Shown: positions 26,466 through 34,809 of the stretch, piece after piece
How the letters are laid out: each line of letters opens with the position of its first letter
Numbering within the stretch: the first letter of the stretch is position 1
Source: Allosediminivita sp964397775
GTDB lineage: Bacteria; Pseudomonadota; Alphaproteobacteria; Rhodobacterales; Rhodobacteraceae
Length of the DNA stretch: 64,000 bases
Reading direction: 5' to 3'
Assembly: GCA_964397775.1 (NCBI GenBank)
Contig: CAYNKL010000003.1
Span: 1 to 64,000 of the forward strand
The notes under the pieces: model-generated
The model's database searches: none
Told to the model about the DNA's origin: nothing
The model's input: only the letters and a program-made list of their open reading frames with translations
Translations under genes and position numbers: made by a program

Positions 26466-26548
26466 AGCAATGACCTCTTCTTTCAATCCGCTCAGAATAC
26501 CCGCGGCGCCCCACCGATCAAGCACGAGGCCTCTTGCACCGGCGGCGC

Positions 26549-26574
26549 ATTTACCTGACTAAGGTCAGGTAAAT
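26549..26574. promoter_or_regulatory. Perfect inverted repeat, probable MarR operator
   Basis: Arms ATTTACCTGAC and GTCAGGTAAAT flank TAAG: 11 bp, perfect, 14 bases upstream of the MarR-GNAT start and about 85 bases from the divergent start. Size and placement fit autoregulation by the MarR-type protein. Confidence 0.75.
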
Positions 26575-26588
26575 ATCGGAGAGCCGTC

Positions 26589-27470
26589 ATGAGCACTGAT
26601 TCCATCGCCCGGGTCCGCCGTTTCCAGCGCACCGCGACCACCGAGATCGGGCTGCTGGACGAGTCCTTTCTTGGCCGGGGCCGGCCGCTTGGCCCGGCAC
26701 GCGTGCTCAATGCGATCGGCAAGGGGCACGAGGACGTGAGCGAGATCCGCGCCTACCTGCGCCTGGATTCGGGCCTGATGAGCCGCATCCTGCGCGGGCT
26801 CGAGGGCGAGGGGCTGGTGGAGGTCGGCACTGCGCCCGGCGACAGCCGCAAGCGCCGGGTCCGCCTGACCGAGGCGGGTGCCAAGGAATTTGCCGCCTAC
26901 GAGGCGCTGTCGGACGCGCAGGCGGCGGCGATCCTAGAGCGTCACGGCAATTCGGAGCGGCTGCTGGCGGCGATGGACGTGGTTGCTTCGGCCCTGGGGC
27001 GGGACGCGATCGAGATCATCGAGGTGGACCCTGGCGACCCGCGGGCGCAGGCCTGCATGGCGCGCTACTACGCCGAGCTTGCCGCGCGCTTCGAGCGGGG
27101 CTTCGACGTGGCACTGTCGTGTGATCCGGAGGCCGACGAGATGATGCGCCCACGCGGGAGCTTCCTGCTCGCCGTCTCGGACGAGGTAGCCGTGGGATGC
27201 GCGGGTCTGAAGGGCACCGACAAGGGCTACGGCGAGGTGAAACGGGTCTGGGTCGACCCCTCGGTGCGAGGCCTCGGCCTGTCGCGCCGGCTGATGGCAC
27301 GGCTGGAGGAGGTGGCGCGGGAGCTAGGGATCGGGGTTCTGCGGCTCGACACCAACAGCGCGCTGCCGGAGGCGGTGGCGCTTTATCGGCGGTCGGGCTG
27401 GAGCGAGATCCCGCGGTTCAACGAGGATCCCTATCCGGATCTGTTCTTCGAGAAGGTGCTTGAGGGCTGA
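26589..27470 (+). CDS. MarR-type regulator fused to a GNAT acetyltransferase
   Basis: A 293-residue two-domain protein. Residues ~1-130 are a MarR winged helix (VLNAIGKGHEDVSEIRAYL, LDSGLMSRILRGLEGEGLVE, the wing GDSRKRRVRLTEAG). Residues ~140-293 are a GNAT acetyltransferase with the acetyl-CoA loop VDPSVRGLGLSRRLMARLEE and YRRSGWSEI. This fusion is known in several bacterial groups. The ATG 26589 follows CGGAGAG. The perfect palindrome just upstream suggests it controls its own gene and the divergent secreted protein. Confidence 0.9.
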   Translation: MSTDSIARVRRFQRTATTEIGLLDESFLGRGRPLGPARVLNAIGKGHEDVSEIRAYLRLDSGLMSRILRGLEGEGLVEVGTAPGDSRKRRVRLTEAGAKEFAAYEALSDAQAAAILERHGNSERLLAAMDVVASALGRDAIEIIEVDPGDPRAQACMARYYAELAARFERGFDVALSCDPEADEMMRPRGSFLLAVSDEVAVGCAGLKGTDKGYGEVKRVWVDPSVRGLGLSRRLMARLEEVARELGIGVLRLDTNSALPEAVALYRRSGWSEIPRFNEDPYPDLFFEKVLEG

Positions 27471-27496
27471 GGTTCCTCTGGCCGCCCCCTCCCTGA

Positions 27497-27519
27497 CCCT
27501 CCCCCTGGCAGGGGGAGGG
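27497..27519. repeat. GC-rich hairpin repeat, copy 1
   Basis: CCCTCCCCCT pairs with AGGGGGAGGG around GGC, just after the MarR-GNAT gene. Together with the copy at 27618-27652 it resembles the common CCCTCTCCC/GGGAGAGGG intergenic palindromes. It may also terminate transcription. Confidence 0.55.
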
Positions 27520-27617
27520 GAGGTGTTGCGTATGGGGCTGGTGTGGCTCGCATCGGTCCGGGCGTGGCGGGTGCCGTGGTGATCCTGGCTCCGGGGTGTT
27601 TTCCGGGCGCTCCTCGC

Positions 27618-27652
27618 CCCTCACCCTAGCCCTCTCCCCTGGGGGAGAGGGG
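27618..27652. repeat. GC-rich hairpin repeat, copy 2
   Basis: CCCTCACCCTAG followed by CCCTCTCCCC-TG-GGGGAGAGGG, a perfect 10-bp stem. This composition is typical of widespread REP-like palindromes placed between convergent genes, as here between the MarR-GNAT and VOC genes. Confidence 0.6.
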
Positions 27653-27681
27653 ACCTGTCGCGCTGGCTGCGGGCCTTGCGC

Positions 27682-28278
27682 TCAGAACGGGTTCTTGGCG
27701 CTGCGGTCGGTGGAGAGGCTTTGCTGGCCGCGGTGGACGATGAGTTCGATGGCATCGGCCAAGTGTTCGCGGTCGATGTGGTGGTCGCCGCGTTCGACGC
27801 GGAGGCGGTGCGCCTCGATCATCACCTCGGCGTGGCGCACGCCCTCGGGCGGCTCGAACCGGTAGGAGGCGAGCTCGATGGTGAGGCCGAGCGGGTCGTT
27901 GAAGTAGATCGAATCCATGAAGCCGCGGTCCTTGGGACCCGAATGGCGGATGCCGCGGGCGTCGAGGCGCTTGGCGGCCTGCCAGAAGCTGGCCTGGCTC
28001 ACGTTGAAGGCCATGTGGTGGACGGCGCCGACCTCGGTCGAGGTGCGCGCGGGGTCGGGCTTGCGGGTCTCGTTGGTGAAGATGGTGATCAGACGGCCGT
28101 CGCCGGGATCGAAGTAGAGGTGGCCCTCGTCGGGGTCGTCGAGGTTGGGCTGGTCGAAGATGAAGGGCATGCCGAGCACGCCTTCCCAGAAGTCGATGGT
28201 GGTCTGGCGGTCGGCGCCGACGAGGGTGATGTGGTGGACGCCCTGCGTCTGGATCTTGCGGATGGCGGTGTCGGTCAT
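27682..28278 (-). CDS. VOC-superfamily (glyoxalase/dioxygenase-like) protein
   Basis: A 198-residue vicinal-oxygen-chelate protein. The first repeat begins GVHHITLVGADRQTTIDFWEG and the second VHHMAFNVSQASFWQA. The metal-binding His residues (VHHIT, VHHMAF) and the glutamate (GLTIELASY) are present. The C-terminal ~50 residues are an unusual His/Asp-rich extension. The ATG 28278 follows AAAGGAGA. It lies just downstream of the IclR gene in the same direction, and substrate is unknown. Confidence 0.85.
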   Translation of the reverse strand: MTDTAIRKIQTQGVHHITLVGADRQTTIDFWEGVLGMPFIFDQPNLDDPDEGHLYFDPGDGRLITIFTNETRKPDPARTSTEVGAVHHMAFNVSQASFWQAAKRLDARGIRHSGPKDRGFMDSIYFNDPLGLTIELASYRFEPPEGVRHAEVMIEAHRLRVERGDHHIDREHLADAIELIVHRGQQSLSTDRSAKNPF

Positions 28279-28374
28279 GGCGTATCTCCTTTGCGCAGAG
28301 ATATAGCCCGCGCCGCGCCGCGCTCTAACCCGCGGGAGTGCACAGGGTCTGGGCGCCACGGCACCGGTATCTGG

Positions 28375-29205
28375 TCAGCCGGGCAGGATGCTGGCGGGCA
28401 CCGGGCGGAGCAGTTCGGTCAGCATCGGCACGCGCACGAGCTGGCGCGAGATGCGCGCGGCGGCGGCGGTGAGCTCGGCCAGGCGTTCGTCGACGAGCTG
28501 CTCGGATGTGGCGCAGGTTTCGTCGATGCTGTTGATGGCTGCGATGACCTGGCGGTCGAGGTCGAGGATGGGCACGGCGATGCCGCAGAGGGTGCCCGGG
28601 CCGTGGCCGGCGTTGACCTCGTAGCCGCGCTGGCGGATCGGGCGGATGCGGGCGCGCATGGCACGGCGATCGAGGGGCGGGTCATAGGCGAGGGGGCGCG
28701 GATCGTTGTCGGAGAGCCGGTCGAACCAGGTTTCAAGCTGCTCGCCGTTGAAACCCGAGAGCAGCGTGCGCCCGATGGCGGTGTGAATGGCGGGGTGATA
28801 CGCGCCGTTGGCGCCGATCACGCGGGCGCTGACCGGGGTGGCCTGGTGTTCGAGACAGATGACCGCGTTGCCGTCGAGGGTACCCACCGCGGCGCCACCG
28901 CCGAAGCGGGCGACGAGGGCCGATAGCTCGGGGCGCAAGATGGCGCCGAGGTGCGAGGAGATGGCAAAGGTCGAGCCGAGCGAGAGCACACGCGGGCGCA
29001 GGTGGAAGCGCCGGCCGCTGCGGCCGACGTAGCCGAGCGAGACCAGCGTGATGAGGCTGCGCCGCGCGGTGGCCGGGCTGAGATCCGCCCGACGGGCGAT
29101 CTCGGAGAGGGTCATGCCGGGCAGCGCGCCGTCGAAGGCCGACAGCACGGCGAGGCCCCTGGCCAGGGCATCCACGAATCCGTCGGGGCGATCTTGTCGG
29201 GTCAT
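28375..29205 (-). CDS. IclR-family transcriptional regulator
   Basis: A 276-residue regulator. The N-terminal winged helix (residues ~10-75) reads VDALARGLAVLSAFDG then LSEIARRADLSPATARRSLITL. The C-terminal effector domain (~90-260) has the IclR patterns AIGRTLLSGF, RQRGYEVNAGHGPGTLCGIAVPI and AINSIDETCATSE. It resembles the PcaR/PobR branch, which senses aromatic acids, but no aromatic pathway genes are adjacent. It precedes the VOC gene by 96 bases. Confidence 0.9.
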   Translation of the reverse strand: MTRQDRPDGFVDALARGLAVLSAFDGALPGMTLSEIARRADLSPATARRSLITLVSLGYVGRSGRRFHLRPRVLSLGSTFAISSHLGAILRPELSALVARFGGGAAVGTLDGNAVICLEHQATPVSARVIGANGAYHPAIHTAIGRTLLSGFNGEQLETWFDRLSDNDPRPLAYDPPLDRRAMRARIRPIRQRGYEVNAGHGPGTLCGIAVPILDLDRQVIAAINSIDETCATSEQLVDERLAELTAAAARISRQLVRVPMLTELLRPVPASILPG

Positions 29206-29347
29206 CTGCTCCTGCGCGTTGGGAAAAGGCCGCCGCCTTGCAGCGACGATCCGGGCGAAGATTTCGGCGGAAAGATTGGCGGAACTGTGACGGGGCGCGG
29301 TGTCAGTCGCATGACGCGGCGGCGCCCGGAGGGATTGATCAGGAAAC

Positions 29348-29377
29348 GGACCCGGCGGGAGCGATCCCGCCGGGTCC
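29348..29377 (-). terminator. Terminator of the pentaheme cytochrome gene
   Basis: Perfect 13-bp stem GGACCCGGCGGGA/TCCCGCCGGGTCC around GCGA, 24 bases after the cytochrome stop. On the minus strand it is followed by GTTTCCTG, so the T run is short. Confidence 0.75.
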
Positions 29378-29401
29378 TTGTGCGTTCGACGGAGGAGAGG
29401 C

Positions 29402-30580
29402 TCAGCGCCGGATGCCGAGCTCCGAGATGTCGATGCCGAGCGGTCCGCCGAGGTCGGCCATGGAATCGTAGAGCAGCTCCAGCGAGTAGACCGGATTGTG
29501 GGCGAAGGCGCCGGGGTCGGCGGTCACCAGCTTCCAGTTGTAGGCCGCGCGCAGCAGACGCGGGCTCCAGGCGTTGTAGGCGACACTGCTGCCCTCGCTC
29601 TGGTCCACCGCCCCGTCGCCGTTGGCATCGGCGAAGAAGTAGGGATAGCTGTGGCCGTCGTAGATGATCGGCACCTCGATGACCTCTTCGGCGTAGGTAC
29701 GGATCATGTCGAGCAGCATCGCGGCATTGGCCTCGATGTCGGACTTGATGCCCTTGTCGGTGTCGCCGCTGCCGTCATAGCTTTGCCGGGCGATGCGGAT
29801 GTCGGCGGGGCTTTCGCCCTGGTGGCAGGTCATGCAGGGCTCGAACTCGATCTCCAGAGAGTGGGGATCGTGGCAGGAGTTGCAGGTCGAGACCGGCTGG
29901 GCGTGGAAAAAGCGTCCGCTGTAGTCCTGTCCCTGGTAGTGGTAGCCCGCGCCGCCATAGCCGCCGAGCCATGTGGCCGCCGCGGTGGCGTAGTGGGGGT
30001 TCACGAAGCGCAGTTCGCCGTCGGCCTCGTCGAGGCTCTTGCCGTCGATGGCCTTTTCGACCGTGATGCCTGCGGTGCGGCCCTGGTGACAGGTCATGCA
30101 GGCGGCCTCGACCCCCTGGACCGGATGCGAGAGGCCGCTGGGGAAGGTGATCTCCTTGATCTCGGCAAGGCCGGGGTTGTGGCATGTGCCGCAGTCGACG
30201 ACGCCGCCGGTGGGGATCGGTTCGTCGGGCACGCCGGGTTCACTGCCGTCGAGCCCGTGGAAGGCACGGAAGCCTTCGCCCGAGTGGCAGACGGAACAGA
30301 CCGGATTGATCTCTTCCTCGCCATCCCAGTGACGAAATGCCTCGGCCGCGGCGTCGGCATGGGACGACCTGTACCAGTCGGAAATGGCGTCGTTGTTCTT
30401 GATCTCGATGTTTTCGGGGTGGAACGGTCCATCCTTGGGGAGGGCGAAAGGCACGATCGCCTCTTCTTCGCCCTCGGATTCGGCGGTGTCCTGCGCAAAG
30501 GCCGGCTGTGTCTCGGCAGCAATGAAAAAAAGGCTCAACGCTAGGGCGAGGCTGGAAAAAATGACCAGTAATCTTGGCAT
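29402..30580 (-). CDS. Pentaheme c-type cytochrome, periplasmic
   Basis: A 392-residue exported protein with signal peptide (cleavage near residue 29, PAFA-QD) and five CxxCH heme sites: CSVCH 95, CGTCH 130, CMTCH 161, CNSCH 233 and CMTCH 249. A DANGDGAVDQSEG calcium-binding loop lies near residue 315. This is a multiheme electron carrier; the family is not one I can name. It is transcribed divergently from the Na+-NQR operon across 114 bases, so coregulation and an electron-transfer link are plausible but unproven. Confidence 0.88.
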   Translation of the reverse strand: MPRLLVIFSSLALALSLFFIAAETQPAFAQDTAESEGEEEAIVPFALPKDGPFHPENIEIKNNDAISDWYRSSHADAAAEAFRHWDGEEEINPVCSVCHSGEGFRAFHGLDGSEPGVPDEPIPTGGVVDCGTCHNPGLAEIKEITFPSGLSHPVQGVEAACMTCHQGRTAGITVEKAIDGKSLDEADGELRFVNPHYATAAATWLGGYGGAGYHYQGQDYSGRFFHAQPVSTCNSCHDPHSLEIEFEPCMTCHQGESPADIRIARQSYDGSGDTDKGIKSDIEANAAMLLDMIRTYAEEVIEVPIIYDGHSYPYFFADANGDGAVDQSEGSSVAYNAWSPRLLRAAYNWKLVTADPGAFAHNPVYSLELLYDSMADLGGPLGIDISELGIRR

Positions 30581-30694
30581 GGCCTGGGTTACTCCGTCGC
30601 AAGTGACGTTCGCGCCCTTTCAAGAAATCACATTCGTGTTACGGTTTCACGGAAAATCGGGTGCGCGCGACACAACCCCGACGGGAACGACGTT

Positions 30695-31966
30695 ATGAGT
30701 AGCAGCGCTTTACGCGCAGGGCTTTCGCCTCGTTTCGCAACGCCTCCGGCGGCATCCGGTGGCGTTCTCGAGATGATCACGGAGGAAGCCGGACTCACCG
30801 GGCCGGAGCACGGTGAATTGCGCGTGACACCCCTGGTGGAGGAAGGGGCGCAGGTGGCACAGGGTGCTCCGGTTGCCTGTCTTCGCCACTCTCCGGAAAT
30901 CTGTCTGACCGCGCCAATGGCCGCGACCGTGGGCGCGATCCGCCTTGGCCCGGGCCGCCGGCTGGGCGAGATCGTCTTCTTTCGCGAAAGCGGCGGCGGA
31001 CGGCATGAACATGCGCTCGACGGCGCGCTTTCGGATGCCTCGCTGCGCCGGCTGATGCAGGGCGCGGGGCTCTGGCCGCTGCTGCGGCGCAGGCCCTTCG
31101 GGCATATGCCTGCGCCCGGCGAACGGCCTGCGGCGATCTTCGTCATGGCCTCGGACACGCGGCCCTTTGCGCCCGATCCTGAGGTGGCGCTTGAGGGCGA
31201 GGAGCGGGTCTTCGGCGAGGGGCTGGATGCGCTCTGCCACCTGACCGACGGGCCGGTGATCGTCTGCCACTCCTCCGCCGACCTGCCGCTTGGCACCAAG
31301 CGGGCGCATGGGCAGGTGAAGACCCTGCGCTGCGGTTCGCGTCATCCGCAGGGGCTGGCCGGAATGCGCATCCACAGTGCGTTTCCGGCGGATCTGGATG
31401 CGCCGGTCTGGGACATCCATGCCGAGGACGTGGCCGCGATCGGGGCGCTTCTGGAAACGGGCCTCGTGCCCGAGACCCGGCTGGTGCACGTGGCGGGCGG
31501 CGCCCTGCGCGAGAGCCGCTTTGTACGGACGCAGCCCGGGGCGGACCTGCGCGGGCTGACCTACGGAGAGGTTCTGCCGGGGCCGCATATGCTGATGACC
31601 GGATCGCCGCTCGACGGGCGCGAGGCGCATTGGCTGGGCACGCGCGACCGGCAGGTGACGGTGATGCCGCGCGGGCCGCGCCGGCGCGGGCGGCATTGGT
31701 TCATCGAGGCGCTGACCGGATCGGCCATGCCGCGGCCGATCATCCCGACCTCGGCGCTGACCCATGCCTTTGGCGGCGGCCTTCCGGCGGCGCCGCTGGC
31801 GCGGGCGCTGGCGGCGGGGGACGACGAGACCGCCATGAAGCTGGGCGCGCTGTCTCTGCTCGAAGAGGACGTGGCGCTGGCCGATTACGTCCTGGGCGGC
31901 CACGGGACTCTCGCCGCGGCGCTGCGGCGGATGCTGGACCGGACCGAGACGGAGTTCGCTGCATGA
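30695..31966 (+). CDS. nqrA: Na+-translocating NADH:quinone reductase subunit A
   Basis: A 423-residue NqrA, the hydrophilic membrane-associated subunit. Order of genes and motifs such as ELRVTPLVEEGAQVAQGAPV and TAPMAATVGAI (biotinyl-like start), and GTHP-like VHVAGGALRESRFVRT, fit the family. It is somewhat shorter and more divergent than the ~446-residue Vibrio type. The stop overlaps nqrB by four bases (ATGA). First gene of the nqrABCDEF-apbE-nqrM operon; GGGAACG precedes the ATG. Confidence 0.88.
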   Translation: MSSSALRAGLSPRFATPPAASGGVLEMITEEAGLTGPEHGELRVTPLVEEGAQVAQGAPVACLRHSPEICLTAPMAATVGAIRLGPGRRLGEIVFFRESGGGRHEHALDGALSDASLRRLMQGAGLWPLLRRRPFGHMPAPGERPAAIFVMASDTRPFAPDPEVALEGEERVFGEGLDALCHLTDGPVIVCHSSADLPLGTKRAHGQVKTLRCGSRHPQGLAGMRIHSAFPADLDAPVWDIHAEDVAAIGALLETGLVPETRLVHVAGGALRESRFVRTQPGADLRGLTYGEVLPGPHMLMTGSPLDGREAHWLGTRDRQVTVMPRGPRRRGRHWFIEALTGSAMPRPIIPTSALTHAFGGGLPAAPLARALAAGDDETAMKLGALSLLEEDVALADYVLGGHGTLAAALRRMLDRTETEFAA

Positions 31967-32745
31967 CCAAGGGATTGTGGGACCGCGAGACGGTCGCCCT
32001 GATGCTGCTTGCCGCTTACATGCCGCTGGCGCTGACCTGGCTGTGGTTCGGCGGCACCGAGGCGCTGGCGCGGTTGCTGCTGGCGCTGGTGGTGTCGGGG
32101 ATCTGGCATCTGGTCTTCATGCTGGCCCGCGCACAGCCGCCCTCGCTGGCGGGGGCCATCGCGGCGCTTGGCGTGGCGATGTTGGCGCCCGAGGATCTGG
32201 GTGTGCTGCGCATGGTGCTGGGCATCAGCTTTGGCGCGGTGATGGGCGAGCTGGTCTTCGGCGGCTGGGGGCGCAACGTGGTGAACCCGGCGACGGTGAC
32301 GCTGTCATTCCTGGGCTTCGGCTTTCCGGCCTTTTCCTGGCCCGGCTTTGTCGAGCCGGTGGCCTGGGCCGCGATCCCGGCGGCGCTGATCGGGCTTGCC
32401 TTCGGCGTGATGCCGGCAGGCGTGATCCTCGGCGCGGTGCTGGTGGGTGTGGCCGCGTCGCTGGCGGGGCTGCTGCCCGCGGTACTGGTGCCCGCGGCGG
32501 GCATCGTGCTGGTGCTGCTGGTGGCCTGCCCGGTGGCGAGTGCGGCGACGGAACTGGGCCGATGGCTCAACGGGGCGTTCTACGGCGCCCTGATGGTGAT
32601 TTTCGCAATCAGCTGGGACGGCGCGGCGCCGGTTCAGATGGCCGTTTCGGCGGCGCTTCTGGCCTCGCTCGCCGCCCCCCTGTTCGATGAGATCGCGATA
32701 GGCCTCTGGCTTGCGCGGCGAAGGAGACCTCATGGCGGATCGTGA
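31963..32745 (+). CDS. nqrB: Na+-NQR subunit B, short form lacking the FMN-attachment motif
   Basis: A 260-residue membrane protein with about eight helices. Recognisable NqrB blocks are LGISFGAVMGELVFGGWGRN, NPATVTLSFLGF (family FNPAL...RAFLFFAYP) and the C-terminal APLFDEIA. It is ~150 residues shorter than usual. The N-terminal ~100 residues are missing, and so is the segment after the FAYP-like block that normally carries SGAT with the flavinylated threonine. It is in frame and closely packed between nqrA and nqrC, so it is not obviously broken. Confidence 0.82.
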   Translation: MTKGLWDRETVALMLLAAYMPLALTWLWFGGTEALARLLLALVVSGIWHLVFMLARAQPPSLAGAIAALGVAMLAPEDLGVLRMVLGISFGAVMGELVFGGWGRNVVNPATVTLSFLGFGFPAFSWPGFVEPVAWAAIPAALIGLAFGVMPAGVILGAVLVGVAASLAGLLPAVLVPAAGIVLVLLVACPVASAATELGRWLNGAFYGALMVIFAISWDGAAPVQMAVSAALLASLAAPLFDEIAIGLWLARRRRPHGGS

Positions 32746-33529
32746 CTGGAACCCCCTGCGACGGGTGCTTGCGCTGCCCAACGAAAGCCGCGGCAAGACG
32801 GTGTTCATGGCCTTCGCCGTCTCGGCGCTTTGCGCGGTCATGGTGAGCGGCGCGACGGTGGTGCTGCGGCCGATCCAGGCGGCCAACCGCGCGGCCGAGG
32901 AACAGGCCCGGATCGAGGCGCTGGTGCGCGGCATCCCGGGCATGTCGGAGCTGCTGGAGGCCACGGGCGGGACGCTGTCCACCGTGGTGATCGACCTCGA
33001 GGCGGGTCGTGCGGCGGAGGCGGTGACACCGGACACGCTGCAGGGCGCGCTGGCGGAGCAGTCGAACTGGACGGCGCTGAGCGACGGCGAGGATATCGCC
33101 GGGCTCGGGCAGCGGCCGGATTACGTGCAGATCTACCTGTTGCGCGGCGAGGACGATGAGATCGAGCTGGCGCTGCTGCCGATCACCGGGGCGGGCTACA
33201 ACGGGCCGATTTCGGCGGTGCTGGCCATGCAGGGCGACATGAACACCATCGCGGGCCTTGCGGTGACGCGGCACGAGGAGACGCCGGGGCTTGGCGGACG
33301 GATCGAGGAGCCGGGCTGGCAGGCAAGCTGGCCGGGCACCGAGGTGCGCGACGCCAGCGGCACGGTGCGCTTTGCCGTGGCGCGGGGCGATGCGGCGAGC
33401 CCCTACGAGGTTGACGGCATCACCGGCGCCACACGCACCAGCAACGCGGTCACCCGCATCGTGCGCTTCTGGCTTGGCCCCGAGGGTTACGGCCCGCTGG
33501 TCGATGCGGTGCAGCGCGGGGAGTTCTGA
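32732..33529 (+). CDS. nqrC: Na+-NQR subunit C, FMN-carrying
   Basis: A 265-residue subunit with one N-terminal membrane helix (TVFMAFAVSALCAVMVSGAT) and a periplasmic FMN-binding domain. The flavinylation motif near residue 237 reads ITGATRTS (family SGATxTS), so the acceptor threonine for ApbE is present. PISAVLAMQGDMNTIAGLAVTRHEETPGLGG is the usual surrounding sequence. The start at 32732 has AAGGAG, overlapping nqrB by 14 bases. Confidence 0.92.
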   Translation: MADRDWNPLRRVLALPNESRGKTVFMAFAVSALCAVMVSGATVVLRPIQAANRAAEEQARIEALVRGIPGMSELLEATGGTLSTVVIDLEAGRAAEAVTPDTLQGALAEQSNWTALSDGEDIAGLGQRPDYVQIYLLRGEDDEIELALLPITGAGYNGPISAVLAMQGDMNTIAGLAVTRHEETPGLGGRIEEPGWQASWPGTEVRDASGTVRFAVARGDAASPYEVDGITGATRTSNAVTRIVRFWLGPEGYGPLVDAVQRGEF

Positions 33530-33532
33530 GCC

Positions 33533-34198
33533 ATGGCGGAACACTTCAATTTCTGGACGACGCTGACCGAGCCGCTGGTGCGGCAGAACCCGGTGACGCT
33601 GCAGATCCTGGGGCTGTGTTCGGCGCTGGCGGTCACCACGTCGCTGCCGACGGCGCTGACCATGGCGGCGGCACTGACCACGGTGGTGACGCTGTCGGCG
33701 GGGCTGATCAGCGTGATCCGCAAGCACATTCCCGACACGATCCGGCTGATCGTGCAGATCGTCATCATCGCGTCGCTGGTGATCGTGATCGACCAGATCC
33801 TGCAGGCCTACCTGCCGGACATCAGCCGGTCGCTGTCGGTCTTCGTGGCGCTGATCACGACGAACTGTCTTGTCATGGGGCGGACCGAGGCGTTTTCGCG
33901 GCATAACCCGCCGCTGCCCGCGATGGTCGACGCCTTCGGCAATGGCTTGGGCTATTCGCTGGTGCTGATCGTGATCGGCGCGGTGCGCGAGCTGTTCGGC
34001 AAGGGCGAGCTGATGGGGCACACGGTGCTGCCGCTGGTCGAGAACGGCGGCTGGTACACGCCGCTGAGCCTGATGCTGCTGGCGCCTTCGGCCTTCTTCC
34101 TGCTGGGCATGCTGGTCTGGGCGATCCGGACGGTGCTGCCCGAGCAGGCCGAGGCGCTCGACACCGTGCCGCCGCCGCGCGGGGAGCCGGCGGAATGA
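33533..34198 (+). CDS. nqrD: Na+-NQR subunit D
   Basis: A 221-residue, six-helix subunit. Both cysteines that with NqrE hold the intramembrane iron-sulfur site are present: ILGLCSALAVTTSL and ITTNCLVMGRTEAF. SGLISVIRKHIPDTIRLIVQI and FGNGLGYSLVLI are typical. It starts three bases after the nqrC stop and overlaps nqrE by four bases. Confidence 0.95.
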   Translation: MAEHFNFWTTLTEPLVRQNPVTLQILGLCSALAVTTSLPTALTMAAALTTVVTLSAGLISVIRKHIPDTIRLIVQIVIIASLVIVIDQILQAYLPDISRSLSVFVALITTNCLVMGRTEAFSRHNPPLPAMVDAFGNGLGYSLVLIVIGAVRELFGKGELMGHTVLPLVENGGWYTPLSLMLLAPSAFFLLGMLVWAIRTVLPEQAEALDTVPPPRGEPAE

Positions 34199-34809
34199 GC
34201 GGGCTCTGGGATCTCTTCATCTACTCGGCGCTGGCGCAGAACATGCCCCTGACGCTGTTCCTCGGGCTGTGCACCTTCCTCGCGCTGTCCAAGAAGACCG
34301 AGAGCGCGCTCGGCCTCGGTATAGCGATCACGGGCGTGATGGGCGTCACGGTGCCGCTGAACCAGCTGCTTTACACCTACGTGCTGGCGCCCGGCGCCTG
34401 GGCCTGGGCGGGCATGCCGGAGCTGGACCTGTCCTACCTCGACCTCATCGCCTTTATCGGGGTGATCGCGGCGACGGTGCAGCTGCTCGAGATGCTGCTC
34501 GACCGGTTCTTCCCGGCGATCTACGCGGCCTTCGGGGTCTTCCTGCCGCTGCTCACGGTGCAATGCGCGATCCTCGCGGGCAGTCTTTTCATGGTGGAGC
34601 GCTCGTACATGCTGGCTGAATCGGCGGTCTACGGCCTGGGCGGCGGCGCGGGCTTTGCGCTCGCTGTCACCATGCTGAGCGCGGTGCGCTCGCGGCTGGC
34701 CTATGCCGACCTGCCCGCGGGGCTGCGGGGGCTTGGCATCACCTTCATCCTGGCGGGGCTCATGTCGCTGGGCTTTTCCTCCTTCGCGCAGATGGCGGCA
34801 TCGCAATGA
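34195..34809 (+). CDS. nqrE: Na+-NQR subunit E
   Basis: A 204-residue six-helix subunit, homologous to NqrD in inverted topology. The iron-ligand cysteines are present in FLGLCTFLALSKKTE and LLTVQCAILAGSLFM. The conserved PLNQLLYTYVL and FQMAASQ-like end fit the family. It overlaps nqrF by four bases. Confidence 0.95.
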   Translation: MSGLWDLFIYSALAQNMPLTLFLGLCTFLALSKKTESALGLGIAITGVMGVTVPLNQLLYTYVLAPGAWAWAGMPELDLSYLDLIAFIGVIAATVQLLEMLLDRFFPAIYAAFGVFLPLLTVQCAILAGSLFMVERSYMLAESAVYGLGGGAGFALAVTMLSAVRSRLAYADLPAGLRGLGITFILAGLMSLGFSSFAQMAASQ

